This document shows, piece after piece, positions 37,807-47,028 of a stretch of DNA of 64,000 nt. The translations under genes were made by a program, and so were the position numbers. Origin of the DNA: Lentibacillus saliphilus (lineage in GTDB: Bacteria; Bacillota; Bacilli; Bacillales; Amphibacillaceae); assembly GCF_019093865.1 (NCBI RefSeq), contig NZ_JABJXD010000003.1:1-64000 (forward strand), written 5' to 3'. Numbering within the stretch: the stretch's first letter is position 1; each line of letters begins with the position of its first letter. The notes beneath the pieces were generated by a model, which saw only the letters and a list, made by a program, of their open reading frames with translations, was not told the DNA's origin and made no database searches.

Positions 37807-38628
37807 TCACCCCTGTTTATGAAAATAACGATGTGCCTGGTCAACGATTTCTTTAATTTGATCTTGATTAATTGCTTTTGTTTCGGTATTTTGTTGCCAC
37901 CTAAAATGGGCCAAAAACTCTATATTACCTGATCCACCAGTGATCTGAGAAAACGTTAAATCATTGAATTGATATCCCTCTTGAATTGCAAATTGAATAA
38001 TGCGTTCAAGCACCTCAACATGAATATGTTTATCTTTTACGATACCTTTTTTACCTACTTGATCTTTTCCGGCTTCAAATTGAGGTTTAATGAGGGCTAC
38101 GACATCACTTGAAGATTCTAATATTTGTTTAAGGACTGGTAAAATTAACCGTAGCGATATGAAGGACACATCAATTGTGGCAAAATTAGGCCGACATTCA
38201 CCGAACATTTCCGGTGTAACATGTCTGAAATTCGTTCGCTCCATCACGACGACACGATCATCTTGACGTAAGGACCAAGCGAGCTGATTATAACCAACAT
38301 CTATGGCATAGCTCATTTTTACACCGTTTTGTAGTGCGCAATCTGTAAAACCGCCTGTTGAAGACCCAACATCGACCATCACCTTTTGACGAATATCAAT
38401 ATCAAATGTCGCTAAGGCGGTTTCAAGCTTTAAACCGCCTCGGCCAACATATGGAATGTCTTTGCCTTTCACAGTAAGCGGTATATCAGGAGATACTTTT
38501 ATACCTGGCTTGTCCATCCGTTCATGATTTGAAAAAACGAGACCTGCCATAATTAAGCGCTTTGCCTTTTCTCTTGTTTCAGTAAGTGCTCTTTGGACCA
38601 TTAAAACATCTAGTCTTATTTTTGCCAT
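37807..38628 (-). CDS. tlyA: TlyA family rRNA methyltransferase / putative hemolysin (YqxC)
   Basis: The 273-residue protein has an N-terminal S4 RNA-binding domain (RLDVLMVQRALTETREKAKRLIMAGLV) and an FtsJ-like SAM methyltransferase domain (YVGRGGLKLETAL, VDVGSSTGGFTDCALQ, DVGYNQLAWSLRQDDRV). TlyA enzymes 2'-O-methylate cytidines in 16S and 23S rRNA; the hemolysin name is historical. The start has AAAGGA 9 bases upstream. It lies 33 bp downstream of oapA, in the place where dxs would usually intervene. Confidence 0.93.
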   Translation of the reverse strand: MAKIRLDVLMVQRALTETREKAKRLIMAGLVFSNHERMDKPGIKVSPDIPLTVKGKDIPYVGRGGLKLETALATFDIDIRQKVMVDVGSSTGGFTDCALQNGVKMSYAIDVGYNQLAWSLRQDDRVVVMERTNFRHVTPEMFGECRPNFATIDVSFISLRLILPVLKQILESSSDVVALIKPQFEAGKDQVGKKGIVKDKHIHVEVLERIIQFAIQEGYQFNDLTFSQITGGSGNIEFLAHFRWQQNTETKAINQDQIKEIVDQAHRYFHKQG

Positions 38629-38661
38629 AACATCGATTCCTTTATTAATTATTGCTTATAT

Positions 38662-39231
38662 TTATTTAGGCAATAGGCGTATTTTTGTATGTCTTTCAAT
38701 AAATGCGATCGTTTTACCAGCCCAAAATATAATGTCAGTGGAAGAATGAATCGCTAGCGTTTTACCAACCGCTTTCCCGCCTACCGTCACAGCAGCAACA
38801 AGACTTGTCAACAGCACATTCAGGACAATATAAATTGATCCATGAGAAGAATTGATTAAATTCGCGATTTGCAGGACGACAATTGACGATGCCGTTCCAC
38901 TCACAATACCTGAAATATCACCTATTACATCGTTACAAAAGCTGGCAAACTTATCTGCGTTTCGAACGATAATAACAGATTCTCTAGCGCCTGTTACACG
39001 TTCAGCAGCCATCGCATGAAAAGGTGCTTCAGAAGCTGCCGTTGCAGCAATCCCGAGCATATCAAACCCGACACCCAAAAAAACAATGACGAACACGATA
39101 ACAAGACCGATCGTCCAAAAAACGTCATTTAATATAGACGAAGAAATAACTGAAAAAACAGCCGCTAGCACAAACGTGATAACGGCAATTGTTAAACTAA
39201 ACTTCATTGATTTTTTTAACGCTGATTTCAT
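38662..39231 (-). CDS. oapA: OLE RNA-associated membrane protein OapA
   Basis: The 189-residue integral membrane protein has hydrophobic segments near residues 9-31, 36-58, 107-127, 133-152 and 160-178. A conserved central stretch (ASEAPFHAMAAERVTGARES, NDVIGDISG) holds Asp101, Asp105, Gly104 and Gly108. OapA is the protein partner that takes OLE RNA to the membrane in Bacillus halodurans. The DISG residues match, to within one position, residues that I recall as altered in a dominant OapA mutant. The identification rests on length, topology and position directly after the OLE RNA, 30 bp downstream of its closing stem, with a GAGGT site. Confidence 0.88.
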   Translation of the reverse strand: MKSALKKSMKFSLTIAVITFVLAAVFSVISSSILNDVFWTIGLVIVFVIVFLGVGFDMLGIAATAASEAPFHAMAAERVTGARESVIIVRNADKFASFCNDVIGDISGIVSGTASSIVVLQIANLINSSHGSIYIVLNVLLTSLVAAVTVGGKAVGKTLAIHSSTDIIFWAGKTIAFIERHTKIRLLPK

Positions 39232-39261
39232 TATTTACCTCAATCATGTTTGTTATGTATA

Positions 39262-39870
39262 GTGAAGGAATGGTCATTCAAAAGGTTAAAACTATGGCTT
39301 AGGTCCAGTAGGTTTTCCCAGATGAATACCCCATGTTGCCATGCAGGCGGTTCCCCTTTAAACTCATCTAAGCCTCGTCACCGAAAGCTTGACTGGATTA
39401 CCACTTAGTCCATACTATAATCCCTCTTAAATGTCTCAATAAAACAGTCTAGGAGATTTCCTCAACAGCCTTTAGCCGTTCCCTAGCCTCTTTTGCAGTA
39501 ACGATTTCATGGAGAATAAGATGGTTAGACCGACGGCCGATCGGACTAAACATGTGAACTCCAATCCCCTCGTTACCACTCAAGGCAGGCTACGCTGCAA
39601 ACAAGGTTCCCTTACCTTGTTCTACAGGTTCATACCCCATTCCATAATGTATCCTAGGCTTAGCATACACGACAGAGATGGGCCTCCGCGGTAATCGGGT
39701 CTACGCCCACATGCCTTTGTGGATCGCCCGAAAACCTTAACTCCCAGCACTGACCCAAGGCTGGGCGCCTCAAGCCAACACAAGGAACTTCATCGATGTG
39801 CCCTTTGGCGGATTTTTAGGCCCGCCTTCAGGAGCGGAGGGCTGACTAGAATACTGTACCATTCCTTTAT
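39262..39870 (-). ncRNA. ole: OLE RNA (ornate, large, extremophilic)
   Basis: About 605 nt between ispA and oapA encode no protein but are highly structured. The ends pair perfectly: AAGGAATGGT (minus strand, 39858-39867) with ACCATTCCTT (39265-39274), giving a 603-nt closed domain. Internal stems include AACAAGGT/ACCTTGTT (39600-39607 with 39614-39621), CCCAGC/GCTGGG (39743-39748 with 39760-39765) and a CCGA-TCGGCCG-TCGG hairpin. OLE RNAs are ~610 nt, occur mainly in extremophilic Firmicutes and lie beside ispA and upstream of oapA. They form a membrane ribonucleoprotein complex linked to cold, alcohol and Mg2+ stress. Size, context and partner gene all agree; a covariance-model search was not possible here. 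Confidence 0.9.
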
Positions 39871-39876
39871 GGATTT

Positions 39877-39885
39877 ATTATAACA
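39877..39885 (-). promoter_or_regulatory. Extended -10 promoter of the OLE RNA
   Basis: Minus-strand TGTTATAAT is a perfect extended -10 element (TATAAT at 39877-39882, TG at 39884-39885) between the ispA stop and the RNA. Transcription starting about 7 bases downstream would begin at 39868-39871, exactly at the base of the closing stem. The -35 region (TAGAAA) is weak, as is usual with extended -10 promoters. Confidence 0.72.
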
Positions 39886-39910
39886 TTTTTTCCATCAACT
39901 TTCTATACAA

Positions 39911-40795
39911 TTAATGATCTCTTTTACTAAAATAATCTATAAGCTGAAAAAGATATGACTCATCAGCATTTGCATTTTGCAATGCCTCTTTCGCTAAAGC
40001 GGCATAGCGCTCTTTTTGTTGAATCGCACCATCGATCCCTAATAATTGAGGATACGTACTTTTCAGGTTACCTTCATCACTTTTAACTGGCTTTCCAATT
40101 TTATTTTCTTCTCCTATAACATCCAATATATCATCCTGCACTTGAAAAATAAGACCCATATAATGCGCATACTGGTCAAGGTGAGAAATTTGTTCATCGG
40201 TTGCCTGACCTAAATACGCCCCTGCTCTTACTGCGAATTTCAGTAGCTCACCTGTTTTCAATTTGTGGATCGTTTCTAGTGCTTCTAAATCGACATACTT
40301 ACTTTCTGCAGCCATATCAAGCACTTGTCCTGCCACCATGCCATTAGGACCACTCGTTTCAGATAAGAGTTTAATGAGGTAAACTTTTTCACGATCAGAG
40401 AGCAAGTCATCTTGCGCAACGATTTCAAAGCTATACGTAAGAAGTGCATCCCCTGCCAGAATAGCTGTTGCTTCATCGAAGGCTTTATGATTTGTAGGCT
40501 TTCCTCGTCGGATGTCATCATCATCCATTGCAGGTAAATCATCATGAATGAGTGAGTACGTATGAATAAATTCTAACGCTGCAGCACTAGAATATGTCTT
40601 TTCCACATCCTTAGCATATGCCAAATAACTAGCCATTAGCAAAAGCGGTCTAATACGTTTTCCACCTGCGTTTACTGAATAACGCATTGCCTCTTTTAGT
40701 TGCGCCGTACTGTTAAGGTCTTCTAAAAAATGTATCATACGGTTTTCTACTTCTGTTTTATACGTTTTGAAAAATTGGTCAAGGGATCCAGTCAT
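39911..40795 (-). CDS. ispA: Farnesyl diphosphate synthase (IspA)
   Basis: The 294-residue trans-prenyltransferase condenses isopentenyl and dimethylallyl units to farnesyl diphosphate. The first aspartate-rich motif is in IHDDLPAMDDDDIRRG, with GGKRIRPLLLM before it. The second is in QVQDDILDVIGE. The ATG at 40795 has GGGGAGG 9 bases upstream. It is coupled to xseB (4 bp apart) and followed by the OLE RNA; dxs, normally further down this operon, is not present. Confidence 0.95.
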   Translation of the reverse strand: MTGSLDQFFKTYKTEVENRMIHFLEDLNSTAQLKEAMRYSVNAGGKRIRPLLLMASYLAYAKDVEKTYSSAAALEFIHTYSLIHDDLPAMDDDDIRRGKPTNHKAFDEATAILAGDALLTYSFEIVAQDDLLSDREKVYLIKLLSETSGPNGMVAGQVLDMAAESKYVDLEALETIHKLKTGELLKFAVRAGAYLGQATDEQISHLDQYAHYMGLIFQVQDDILDVIGEENKIGKPVKSDEGNLKSTYPQLLGIDGAIQQKERYAALAKEALQNANADESYLFQLIDYFSKRDH

Positions 40796-40799
40796 CACT

Positions 40800-41039
40800 T
40801 TATGCCTCCCCTTGCAAATCAAACGGCTCTGATTCACCGTATTGATTCATAATTTGTGTGACTTTTTCCTCTACTTGTGTTAATTGATCACTACACTTCT
40901 TGGATAACGCCATACCTTCCTGGTAATAGGCAATCGCTTTTTCAAGTGGAACATCACCTTCTTCAAGCTTTCCCACAATCTCCTCGAGCTTTTGCATTGC
41001 TTCTTCAAAAGATATTTCTTTTTCATTCTCATTATTCAT
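40800..41039 (-). CDS. xseB: Exodeoxyribonuclease VII small subunit
   Basis: The 79-residue acidic helical protein has the XseB pattern [40 protein letters not shown] lies 7 bases before the ATG, which overlaps the xseA stop by 4 bp (ATGA type). It assembles with XseA. Confidence 0.94.
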   Translation of the reverse strand: MNNENEKEISFEEAMQKLEEIVGKLEEGDVPLEKAIAYYQEGMALSKKCSDQLTQVEEKVTQIMNQYGESEPFDLQGEA

Positions 41040-42382
41040 AGCGATTCCTCCTCGACCGATTCAACTCGGCAGTTCAATCGTCCATCTGATAATTGGACGG
41101 ACACCGAAGCTCCTTTTCGCATGCCATCAATTGTTCGGATAATAGCTCCCGTTTCATTATATGGAATGGCATAGCCGCGCTTCATAATTTCTAACGGATT
41201 TAATAGTAACAATTTTTCAAGCATGCTATCTAATTCAACCGTTTTTTTAGAAAGAATGTATGTGAAAGCCGTCTGATTGCGGTTCTGTATATGCTGCAAT
41301 TCCTTTTTGTACGCCCTTATATAACGATCAGGATGCTGCATGAGTAATCTCGAACTTGCATAGTGTAATCGTTCTTTTTTGTGTTGGAATAAAAAAGAAA
41401 CTGACCGATCAAGTCGCTCCGTCATTTTATCTAACTCTTGTTCCTTTTGTATAGCTAACTGTTCCGGATAACGAAGTGCATAAGACCGCTTATATCGCTT
41501 AAGACGATCTCTTTCATCAGCCAGCCTCATCTGAACGAACTGTGTGAATTGCCGTTGATAAGCATTTAATTTACTATGCAATTCATTTCCCGATGGGACA
41601 GCCATTTCAGCTGCGGCAGTCGGTGTTGGCGCGCGGACATCTGCAACGAAATCACTAATTGTCACATCCGTTTCATGTCCAACAGCAGAAATAACTGGAA
41701 TTTTTGATTCAAAAATCGCTTCTGCTACGTTCGCCTCATTAAAACTCCATAATTCCTCTATGGAGCCTCCACCTCTTCCAACGATCAGAACGTCACATAT
41801 ATTTTGTTCATTTGCTTGGCGAAGAGCCGCTGCAATAGATTCAGCGGCTGCTTTCCCTTGTACAAGTACCGGATAAACAGTAGTGGATACGATCGGATAC
41901 CGTCGCTTCAATGTCGTTAAAATATCTCTGATCGCTGCCCCTGTAGGAGATGTAATGATACCAATATGTTTTGGATACGGAGGTAACGGTTGTTTGTGAT
42001 CATCAGAAAAATACCCGCGCTTATTTAACCGTTCTTTTAATTGCTCGAATGCAAGATGCAAAGCCCCAAGACCGTCTGGCACCATATGCTTGACATACAA
42101 TTGATACTGTCCATATGACTCAAACACACTAACTTCACCACGAATCAGGACGTTTAAGCCATTTTCAGGTAAAAAGGTTAATGATTGATTTTGGCCAGCA
42201 AACATTACGCAATTTATTCTCGTCGTGTCATCTTTAATTGTAAAATACATATGACCCCGACTATGATGCTTGAAATTAGATATTTCACCTTTGAGCCATA
42301 CGTCCCTAAGGTGTCTGTCGGTGTCTATCTTCCGCTTTATGTACCGCGTAAGAGCCGTAACGGTTAAATATGTGTTAGTCAC
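41036..42382 (-). CDS. xseA: Exodeoxyribonuclease VII large subunit
   Basis: The 448-residue catalytic subunit degrades single-stranded DNA in both directions to oligonucleotides. It has an N-terminal OB fold ([25 protein letters not shown]), the catalytic domain ([66 protein letters not shown]), then a long coiled coil that binds XseB. The start codon is GTG and overlaps the end of folD by 8 bp. Confidence 0.95.
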   Translation of the reverse strand: MTNTYLTVTALTRYIKRKIDTDRHLRDVWLKGEISNFKHHSRGHMYFTIKDDTTRINCVMFAGQNQSLTFLPENGLNVLIRGEVSVFESYGQYQLYVKHMVPDGLGALHLAFEQLKERLNKRGYFSDDHKQPLPPYPKHIGIITSPTGAAIRDILTTLKRRYPIVSTTVYPVLVQGKAAAESIAAALRQANEQNICDVLIVGRGGGSIEELWSFNEANVAEAIFESKIPVISAVGHETDVTISDFVADVRAPTPTAAAEMAVPSGNELHSKLNAYQRQFTQFVQMRLADERDRLKRYKRSYALRYPEQLAIQKEQELDKMTERLDRSVSFLFQHKKERLHYASSRLLMQHPDRYIRAYKKELQHIQNRNQTAFTYILSKKTVELDSMLEKLLLLNPLEIMKRGYAIPYNETGAIIRTIDGMRKGASVSVQLSDGRLNCRVESVEEESL

Positions 42383-43241
42383 CTTTGCCCAATCCTTTTG
42401 CCGCTTTTATCGTGTTTTTTAGAAGCATTGTAATTGTCATCGGCCCAACTCCCTTAGGAACTGGTGTTATGTAGGAGGCAATCTCCTTTACTTCATCAAA
42501 ATCAACATCACCTGTTAACGTTCCATCGTCTAATCGATTAACACCTACATCAATAACGACAGCACCTGGTTTAACATGTTCAGCTTTTATGACATTCGCC
42601 TTACCGACAGCGGCAATTAAAATATCAGCCTTCAACGTATATTGTTGCAAATTTTCTGTTTTAGAGTGGCAATAAGTAACCGTCGCATGTTCATTGAGTA
42701 ACAGCTGCCCAACTGGTTTTCCAACAATATTACTTCTTCCTATAACGACAGCATGCTTGCCCTTGATGTCAATTTGTTGCGATTTTATCAATTCAATGAT
42801 TCCGTGTGGTGTACATGGTAAAAACGTATCCTGCCCCGTAATCATACGCCCCACACTAACAGGGTGAAACCCATCTACATCTTTCTCTGGTGAAATGGCT
42901 TCAATAATATGCTGCTCATCAATATGCTTAGGGAGCGGCAATTGGACAAGAATCCCGTGAACGGCATCATCATGATTTAATTGATCAATAATATCTAATA
43001 ATGCCTGCTCCGAAGTTGTATCAGGTAATTCAATAACGTCAGATGAAATCCCCGTTTGCGTGCATGCTTTTTTCTTTCCCTTAACGTAAGAGTGTGACGC
43101 TGGATCTTCTCCCAAAATGACAACCGTTAAATGTGGAACAATATGTCTTTGTTTTAATTGTTCTACTTCCTGTGCCATTTCCTCTCTCATTTTCTGTGCA
43201 ATATCCTTCCCACTAATAACGTGTGCAACCAGTGCTCCCAT
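42375..43241 (-). CDS. folD: Methylenetetrahydrofolate dehydrogenase/cyclohydrolase FolD
   Basis: The 288-residue bifunctional enzyme interconverts 5,10-methylene- and 10-formyl-tetrahydrofolate. Signatures are VILGEDPASHSYVKGKKKAC (active-site Tyr and Lys), GILVQLPLPKH, PEKDVDGFHP, CTPHGIIELI and VIGRSNIVGKPVGQLL. The ATG at 43241 sits right against its AAAGGGG site, an unusual spacing. Downstream alternatives are not obvious, and the extra N-terminal residues are few. It connects folate one-carbon units with the glycine cleavage genes 17-20 kb away. Confidence 0.94.
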   Translation of the reverse strand: MGALVAHVISGKDIAQKMREEMAQEVEQLKQRHIVPHLTVVILGEDPASHSYVKGKKKACTQTGISSDVIELPDTTSEQALLDIIDQLNHDDAVHGILVQLPLPKHIDEQHIIEAISPEKDVDGFHPVSVGRMITGQDTFLPCTPHGIIELIKSQQIDIKGKHAVVIGRSNIVGKPVGQLLLNEHATVTYCHSKTENLQQYTLKADILIAAVGKANVIKAEHVKPGAVVIDVGVNRLDDGTLTGDVDFDEVKEIASYITPVPKGVGPMTITMLLKNTIKAAKGLGKGD

Positions 43242-43246
43242 CCCCT

Positions 43247-43627
43247 TTATGCGATTATTTTTGATAAAACACCATTGACAAATTTTCCAGATTGATCGTC
43301 TCCGAATGTTTTTGCTAATTCGACTGCTTCATTTACAGAGACGCGTTCTGGAATGTCATCTAAAAATAATATTTCAAACACAGCAAGACGTAATATCGTT
43401 TTCTCAACCAAGGCGAGACGTTCGATGGTCCATTTCTCTAGATGTCGAGAAATCGTTTGATCGATCTCCTCCCTGTTAGAGGTCACACCATTAACAAGTG
43501 TTTGTAAAAACGGATACACATCATCTGTATCTAAAAATTGTTCAACAGCTTCATTGGGCTCAATATCATTCATATCTATTTGGAAAATGATTTGAAATGC
43601 GGTTTCTCTTGCCGTGTGACGATTCAT
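43247..43627 (-). CDS. nusB: Transcription antitermination factor NusB
   Basis: The 126-residue all-helical RNA-binding protein joins NusE/S10 on boxA during rRNA transcription. N-terminal MNRHTARETAFQIIFQIDMND and C-terminal IPERVSVNEAVELAKTFGDDQSGKFVNGVL are diagnostic. It lies 5 bp before folD. Confidence 0.94.
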   Translation of the reverse strand: MNRHTARETAFQIIFQIDMNDIEPNEAVEQFLDTDDVYPFLQTLVNGVTSNREEIDQTISRHLEKWTIERLALVEKTILRLAVFEILFLDDIPERVSVNEAVELAKTFGDDQSGKFVNGVLSKIIA

Positions 43628-43773
43628 TGCTGATTAGCTCCTTTAAATAGTCTTTTCAAATCATAACATGTTCTACTATGTATTGCTACATTCAAAATTA
43701 ACGAATCGCTATCTCTATTTATAATGATTATATCGGCCTTCAAATACCTGGGTTTAAAAACACGTTGAATGTA

Positions 43774-43808
43774 TAAAACATGGCCAAAAGGGAAATCCCC
43801 TCTGGCCA
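43774..43808 (-). terminator. Probable terminator of yqhY
   Basis: On the minus strand TGGCC (43804-43808) pairs with GGCCA (43781-43785), with AGAGGG/CCCTTTT pairing inside, followed by TGTTTTAT. It lies 10 bp after the yqhY stop and before nusB. Confidence 0.65.
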
Positions 43809-43818
43809 GTTTGAATGG

Positions 43819-44220
43819 TTACTCGATGTTTTCTTCCTCAGAATCAGTTTGTGGATCCATTTGTACACCAACAACATGTATGTTGATTTCATCAATTTCT
43901 AATGCTGTCATGTTCTTAAGGGTTTGTCTAATGTTGTTCTGAATTGATTGTGCCACTTGTGGAATTGATACGCCGAAATTGAGGACAACGTATAAATCAA
44001 TCACAATGCCCGCTTCAGTGAGCTCAACTTTAACACCTTTACTATGCGATTTTTTTCCAAACCGCTCAACCACACCTGTAGCAAAATTACCCCGCATAGA
44101 AGACAAACCGTCAATTTCAGAAGCAGCTATACCAGCAATAATTTCAATGACATCTGGTGCAATTTCAACTTTACCTAATTCCGTATTGTCACTCACGTTT
44201 AAAAGAGGTTGATCACTCAT
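43819..44220 (-). CDS. yqhY: Asp23/Gls24 family protein YqhY
   Basis: The 133-residue protein has the Asp23 (DUF322) core: LGKVEIAPDVIEIIAGIAASEIDGLSSMRGN, GVKVELTEAGIVIDLYVVLNFGVSIPQVAQSIQNNIRQ. It lies downstream of accB-accC as in B. subtilis, where YqhY is reported to affect acetyl-CoA carboxylase activity. It is probably part of the accBC transcript, with the terminator just after it. Confidence 0.92.
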   Translation of the reverse strand: MSDQPLLNVSDNTELGKVEIAPDVIEIIAGIAASEIDGLSSMRGNFATGVVERFGKKSHSKGVKVELTEAGIVIDLYVVLNFGVSIPQVAQSIQNNIRQTLKNMTALEIDEINIHVVGVQMDPQTDSEEENIE

Positions 44221-44273
44221 TTTTCACACGCTCCTTTTTAATATACGACCTGAAACAGGAAAAAGAATCACAA

Positions 44274-45638
44274 TTATTCCTGATCTTGTTCTTGTTGAAT
44301 TGGGTATTCCTCTAGGAAATTTGTATTAAAATCACCATGTGCAAACACACCATGATCCATAATCAACCTATGGAAAGGAATGGTTGTGTGTATCCCTTCA
44401 ATAACAAACTCATCTAATGCACGTCTCATTCGGTTTACGGCTTCTTCTCGTGTATCACCATAAGTGATGAGCTTTGCTACCATTGAATCATAATATGGCG
44501 GAATCTGATAACCTGGGTAAGCAGCTGAGTCGATCCTGACGCCAAGCCCTCCTGGTGGTAAATACATATTGATTTTGCCAGCCGATGGCATAAAGTTTTT
44601 GAATGGATTCTCCGCATTGATGCGACATTCAATTGCTGCGCCTTGGAACACAACGTCTTCTTGCGTGAATGAAAGCTTGTCATTATTAGCAATTTTGATT
44701 TGTTCTTTTATCAAATCAATACCCGTAACCATTTCAGTAACTGGGTGCTCAACTTGTATACGGGTGTTCATTTCCATGAAATAAAATGATTGTGTTGGCC
44801 GTTCAAAAATGAATTCGATCGTACCTGCCCCAACATAATCGACTGCCTTGGCTGCCTGGACGGCTGCCTCACCCATCTTCTCCCTAATTTCTGGTGTAAT
44901 TGCAGGGGAGGGCGTTTCTTCGATGAGCTTCTGCAATCGACGCTGAATTGTACAATCCCGCTCACCCAAGTGAACGACATTACCATGCTGGTCAGCCATT
45001 ACTTGAATTTCTACGTGACGAAAATCTTCAATGAATTTCTCAAGATATACACCAGGATTGCCAAAAGCTGTTGCTGCTTCATTTTGGGTCATCCGGATGC
45101 CATTGATGAGATCGGCTTCATTTCTGGCGATTCGAATACCTTTACCTCCACCGCCAGCTGTCGCTTTAATGATAACAGGATAGCCAATCTCTGCTGCGAC
45201 TTTTTTCGCTTCGGCTTCGTCGGCAATTATGCCGTCTGAACCTGGAACAATTGGAACTCCTGCGTGTTTCATCGTATCACGCGCAACATCCTTTATCCCC
45301 ATCTGTTGAATCGCTTCAGGTGATGGCCCGATAAATGTAACATTGCAAGCACGGCAAATTTCAGCAAAATCAACATTTTCAGCCAAGAAACCATACCCTG
45401 GATGAATGGCATCCACATCTGTTAATGTTGCGACACTCATTATATTTGTGAAATTAAGATAGCTGTCTTTGCTTGGAGCAGGACCGATGCAGTATGCCTC
45501 ATCTGCTAACTGAACATGAAGTGATTCCTGATCGGCCTCAGAATAAACGGCGACCGTTTCTATGTCCAGTTCCTTGCAGGCTCGGATAATTCGGACTGCA
45601 ATTTCCCCTCTGTTAGCGATTAATACTTTTTTTATCAC
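44274..45638 (-). CDS. accC: Acetyl-CoA carboxylase, biotin carboxylase subunit
   Basis: The 454-residue ATP-grasp enzyme carboxylates biotin on AccB. It has an N-terminal domain ([21 protein letters not shown]), ATP-binding [21 protein letters not shown], and catalytic segments [37 protein letters not shown] and [13 protein letters not shown]. It is 11 bp after accB. With YqjD lacking its own partner nearby, this subunit could conceivably also serve the propionyl-CoA carboxylase; that is inference only. Confidence 0.97.
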   Translation of the reverse strand: MIKKVLIANRGEIAVRIIRACKELDIETVAVYSEADQESLHVQLADEAYCIGPAPSKDSYLNFTNIMSVATLTDVDAIHPGYGFLAENVDFAEICRACNVTFIGPSPEAIQQMGIKDVARDTMKHAGVPIVPGSDGIIADEAEAKKVAAEIGYPVIIKATAGGGGKGIRIARNEADLINGIRMTQNEAATAFGNPGVYLEKFIEDFRHVEIQVMADQHGNVVHLGERDCTIQRRLQKLIEETPSPAITPEIREKMGEAAVQAAKAVDYVGAGTIEFIFERPTQSFYFMEMNTRIQVEHPVTEMVTGIDLIKEQIKIANNDKLSFTQEDVVFQGAAIECRINAENPFKNFMPSAGKINMYLPPGGLGVRIDSAAYPGYQIPPYYDSMVAKLITYGDTREEAVNRMRRALDEFVIEGIHTTIPFHRLIMDHGVFAHGDFNTNFLEEYPIQQEQDQE

Positions 45639-45649
45639 GAGACATCCCC

Positions 45650-46165
45650 CTACTTTGTTTTAACCCTGAATAGTGGTTGTCCGTATTCGACCAATTCACC
45701 ATTCTTAACGAGTATTTCAACAATTTCTCCATTCGTTTCTGCCTCGATTTCGTTAAACAACTTCATCGCTTCTACAATACATACAACGGTACTTTGTTCA
45801 ACACGGCTTCCTACCTGAACATACGGATCACTTTCAGGTGAAGCTGCCTCATAAAATGTTCCAACCATTGGTGAAACAATTTCATAATCGTAATCAGTAG
45901 CGGAAGACTGAGCTTGCGCTGTCGTATCTCCTTGAGCTTGATCTGATTGTGATACAACTGTAGCTGGTTCTGTCGTTTGTACGTGAGGTTGTGCTTCAGC
46001 AACCGGAAGGCTTCTTTCCTCAACTTTAGAAACCTGATTCACAACTTGTTGACCGGTTGACTTTTTCATGGACACAGTGGTCCCATTTGTTTCATAAGTA
46101 AATTCATCAATGGATGACTCATCGATTAATTTAATCAATTCACGGATTTCCTGAACTTTAAGCAT
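45650..46165 (-). CDS. accB: Acetyl-CoA carboxylase biotin carboxyl carrier protein
   Basis: The 171-residue carrier has an N-terminal helical segment ([21 protein letters not shown]), a Gln/Ala/Thr-rich flexible linker (residues ~50-90) and a C-terminal biotinyl domain with the biotinylated lysine in [13 protein letters not shown]. The ATG at 46165 has GAAAGG 9 bases upstream; an ATG three codons earlier lies against the site. The first gene of accB-accC-yqhY. Confidence 0.95.
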   Translation of the reverse strand: MLKVQEIRELIKLIDESSIDEFTYETNGTTVSMKKSTGQQVVNQVSKVEERSLPVAEAQPHVQTTEPATVVSQSDQAQGDTTAQAQSSATDYDYEIVSPMVGTFYEAASPESDPYVQVGSRVEQSTVVCIVEAMKLFNEIEAETNGEIVEILVKNGELVEYGQPLFRVKTK

Positions 46166-46234
46166 GTTTGGCATCCTTTCATAATCAAAATTAATAACAG
46201 GTATTAAGAACTCCTAATGACATTCTACGATATA

Positions 46235-46263
46235 ATTAAACAAAAGTTCAACCTTGGTGTCAA
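46235..46263 (-). promoter_or_regulatory. Sigma-A promoter of accB-accC-yqhY
   Basis: Minus-strand TTGACA (46258-46263), a 17-base spacer and TTTAAT (46235-46240), about 70 bases before the accB start. The leader shows no strong hairpin. Confidence 0.65.
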
Positions 46264-46387
46264 CAATTTCTCTTAGGACATTAATACTTATTGCTTAAAG
46301 CCATTATACCAATCTTATACGTCCATTGCGAACATCGCTTCCTTATATATTAAATTTCAATCAGCCGCTTCACACGTCAAGCACCCA

Positions 46388-46417
46388 TAAAAAAGATGCC
46401 AAGAACGTCTTGGCATC
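46388..46417 (-). terminator. Terminator of the spoIIIA operon
   Basis: On the minus strand GATGCCAAGA and TCTTGGCATC (46395-46417) form a near-perfect stem with a tiny loop, followed by TTTTTTA. It lies 14 bp after the spoIIIAH stop. Confidence 0.92.
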
Positions 46418-46430
46418 ATAGTTTTATAAA

Positions 46431-47012
46431 TTAGCTTTCCGTTGTTTCATGATTCACTTTAACAGTAATATCACCGAATTCATCCCGAACCATTTGCATA
46501 ATATTAACAACTTCCTCACGCGTTAAATCTTGTGATAAAACATGTACTTGGACTTTGTTATCCTCAGAGCGAACGAACACGTCTTGATAATCAGCTTGGG
46601 CAATAATGGATTGCTCGAGAATGGACTCTTTTGTACTCATTTCGTCTATATCATCCATCGCGTTCATCGCCTCATTTTTTTCATCAACCGTTGCTGTGCC
46701 AGATGTGACAATACCTTTAAGCCTATCTTTCTTCATGCTACGCTCGTCTTGAATTTTCATGCGAAGCATTGTAAACAATTCATCTTGATGCGTTTGTGAT
46801 ATATTTTCGACGTCAGCATCATCTGCACCATCGGCACCATCGGCTTCTTCCTTGTTAACATCTGATCCTGGTGCGGCTGTCTCTGAATCTGGATTATCCT
46901 CACCGAATTGTTCAAAAGCATAATCGTCTGGATCTGTCGTTATATAGTATACACTGAGCACAATCATCAAACTGAGCATTGTTAATAGCCATACGGTTTG
47001 TTTTTTTAACAT
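46431..47012 (-). CDS. spoIIIAH: Stage III sporulation protein AH
   Basis: The 193-residue mother-cell protein forms the channel to the forespore with SpoIIQ. An N-terminal membrane helix (KKQTVWLLTMLSLMIVLSVYYI) is followed by an acidic, low-complexity stretch (ADGADGADDAD) and a C-terminal YscJ/FliF-like domain (KVQVHVLSQDLTREEVVNIMQMV). The ATG at 47012 fits the family; its AGGGGG site is 11 bases away. Last gene of the operon. Confidence 0.93.
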   Translation of the reverse strand: MLKKQTVWLLTMLSLMIVLSVYYITTDPDDYAFEQFGEDNPDSETAAPGSDVNKEEADGADGADDADVENISQTHQDELFTMLRMKIQDERSMKKDRLKGIVTSGTATVDEKNEAMNAMDDIDEMSTKESILEQSIIAQADYQDVFVRSEDNKVQVHVLSQDLTREEVVNIMQMVRDEFGDITVKVNHETTES

Positions 47013-47028
47013 GTTTGTTTCATCCCCC

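Noticed and set aside
39509-39694. A 61-codon open frame on the plus strand inside the OLE region
   Set aside because: It is antisense to the structured RNA, has no ribosome site and no protein-like pattern. The RNA stems explain the sequence better.
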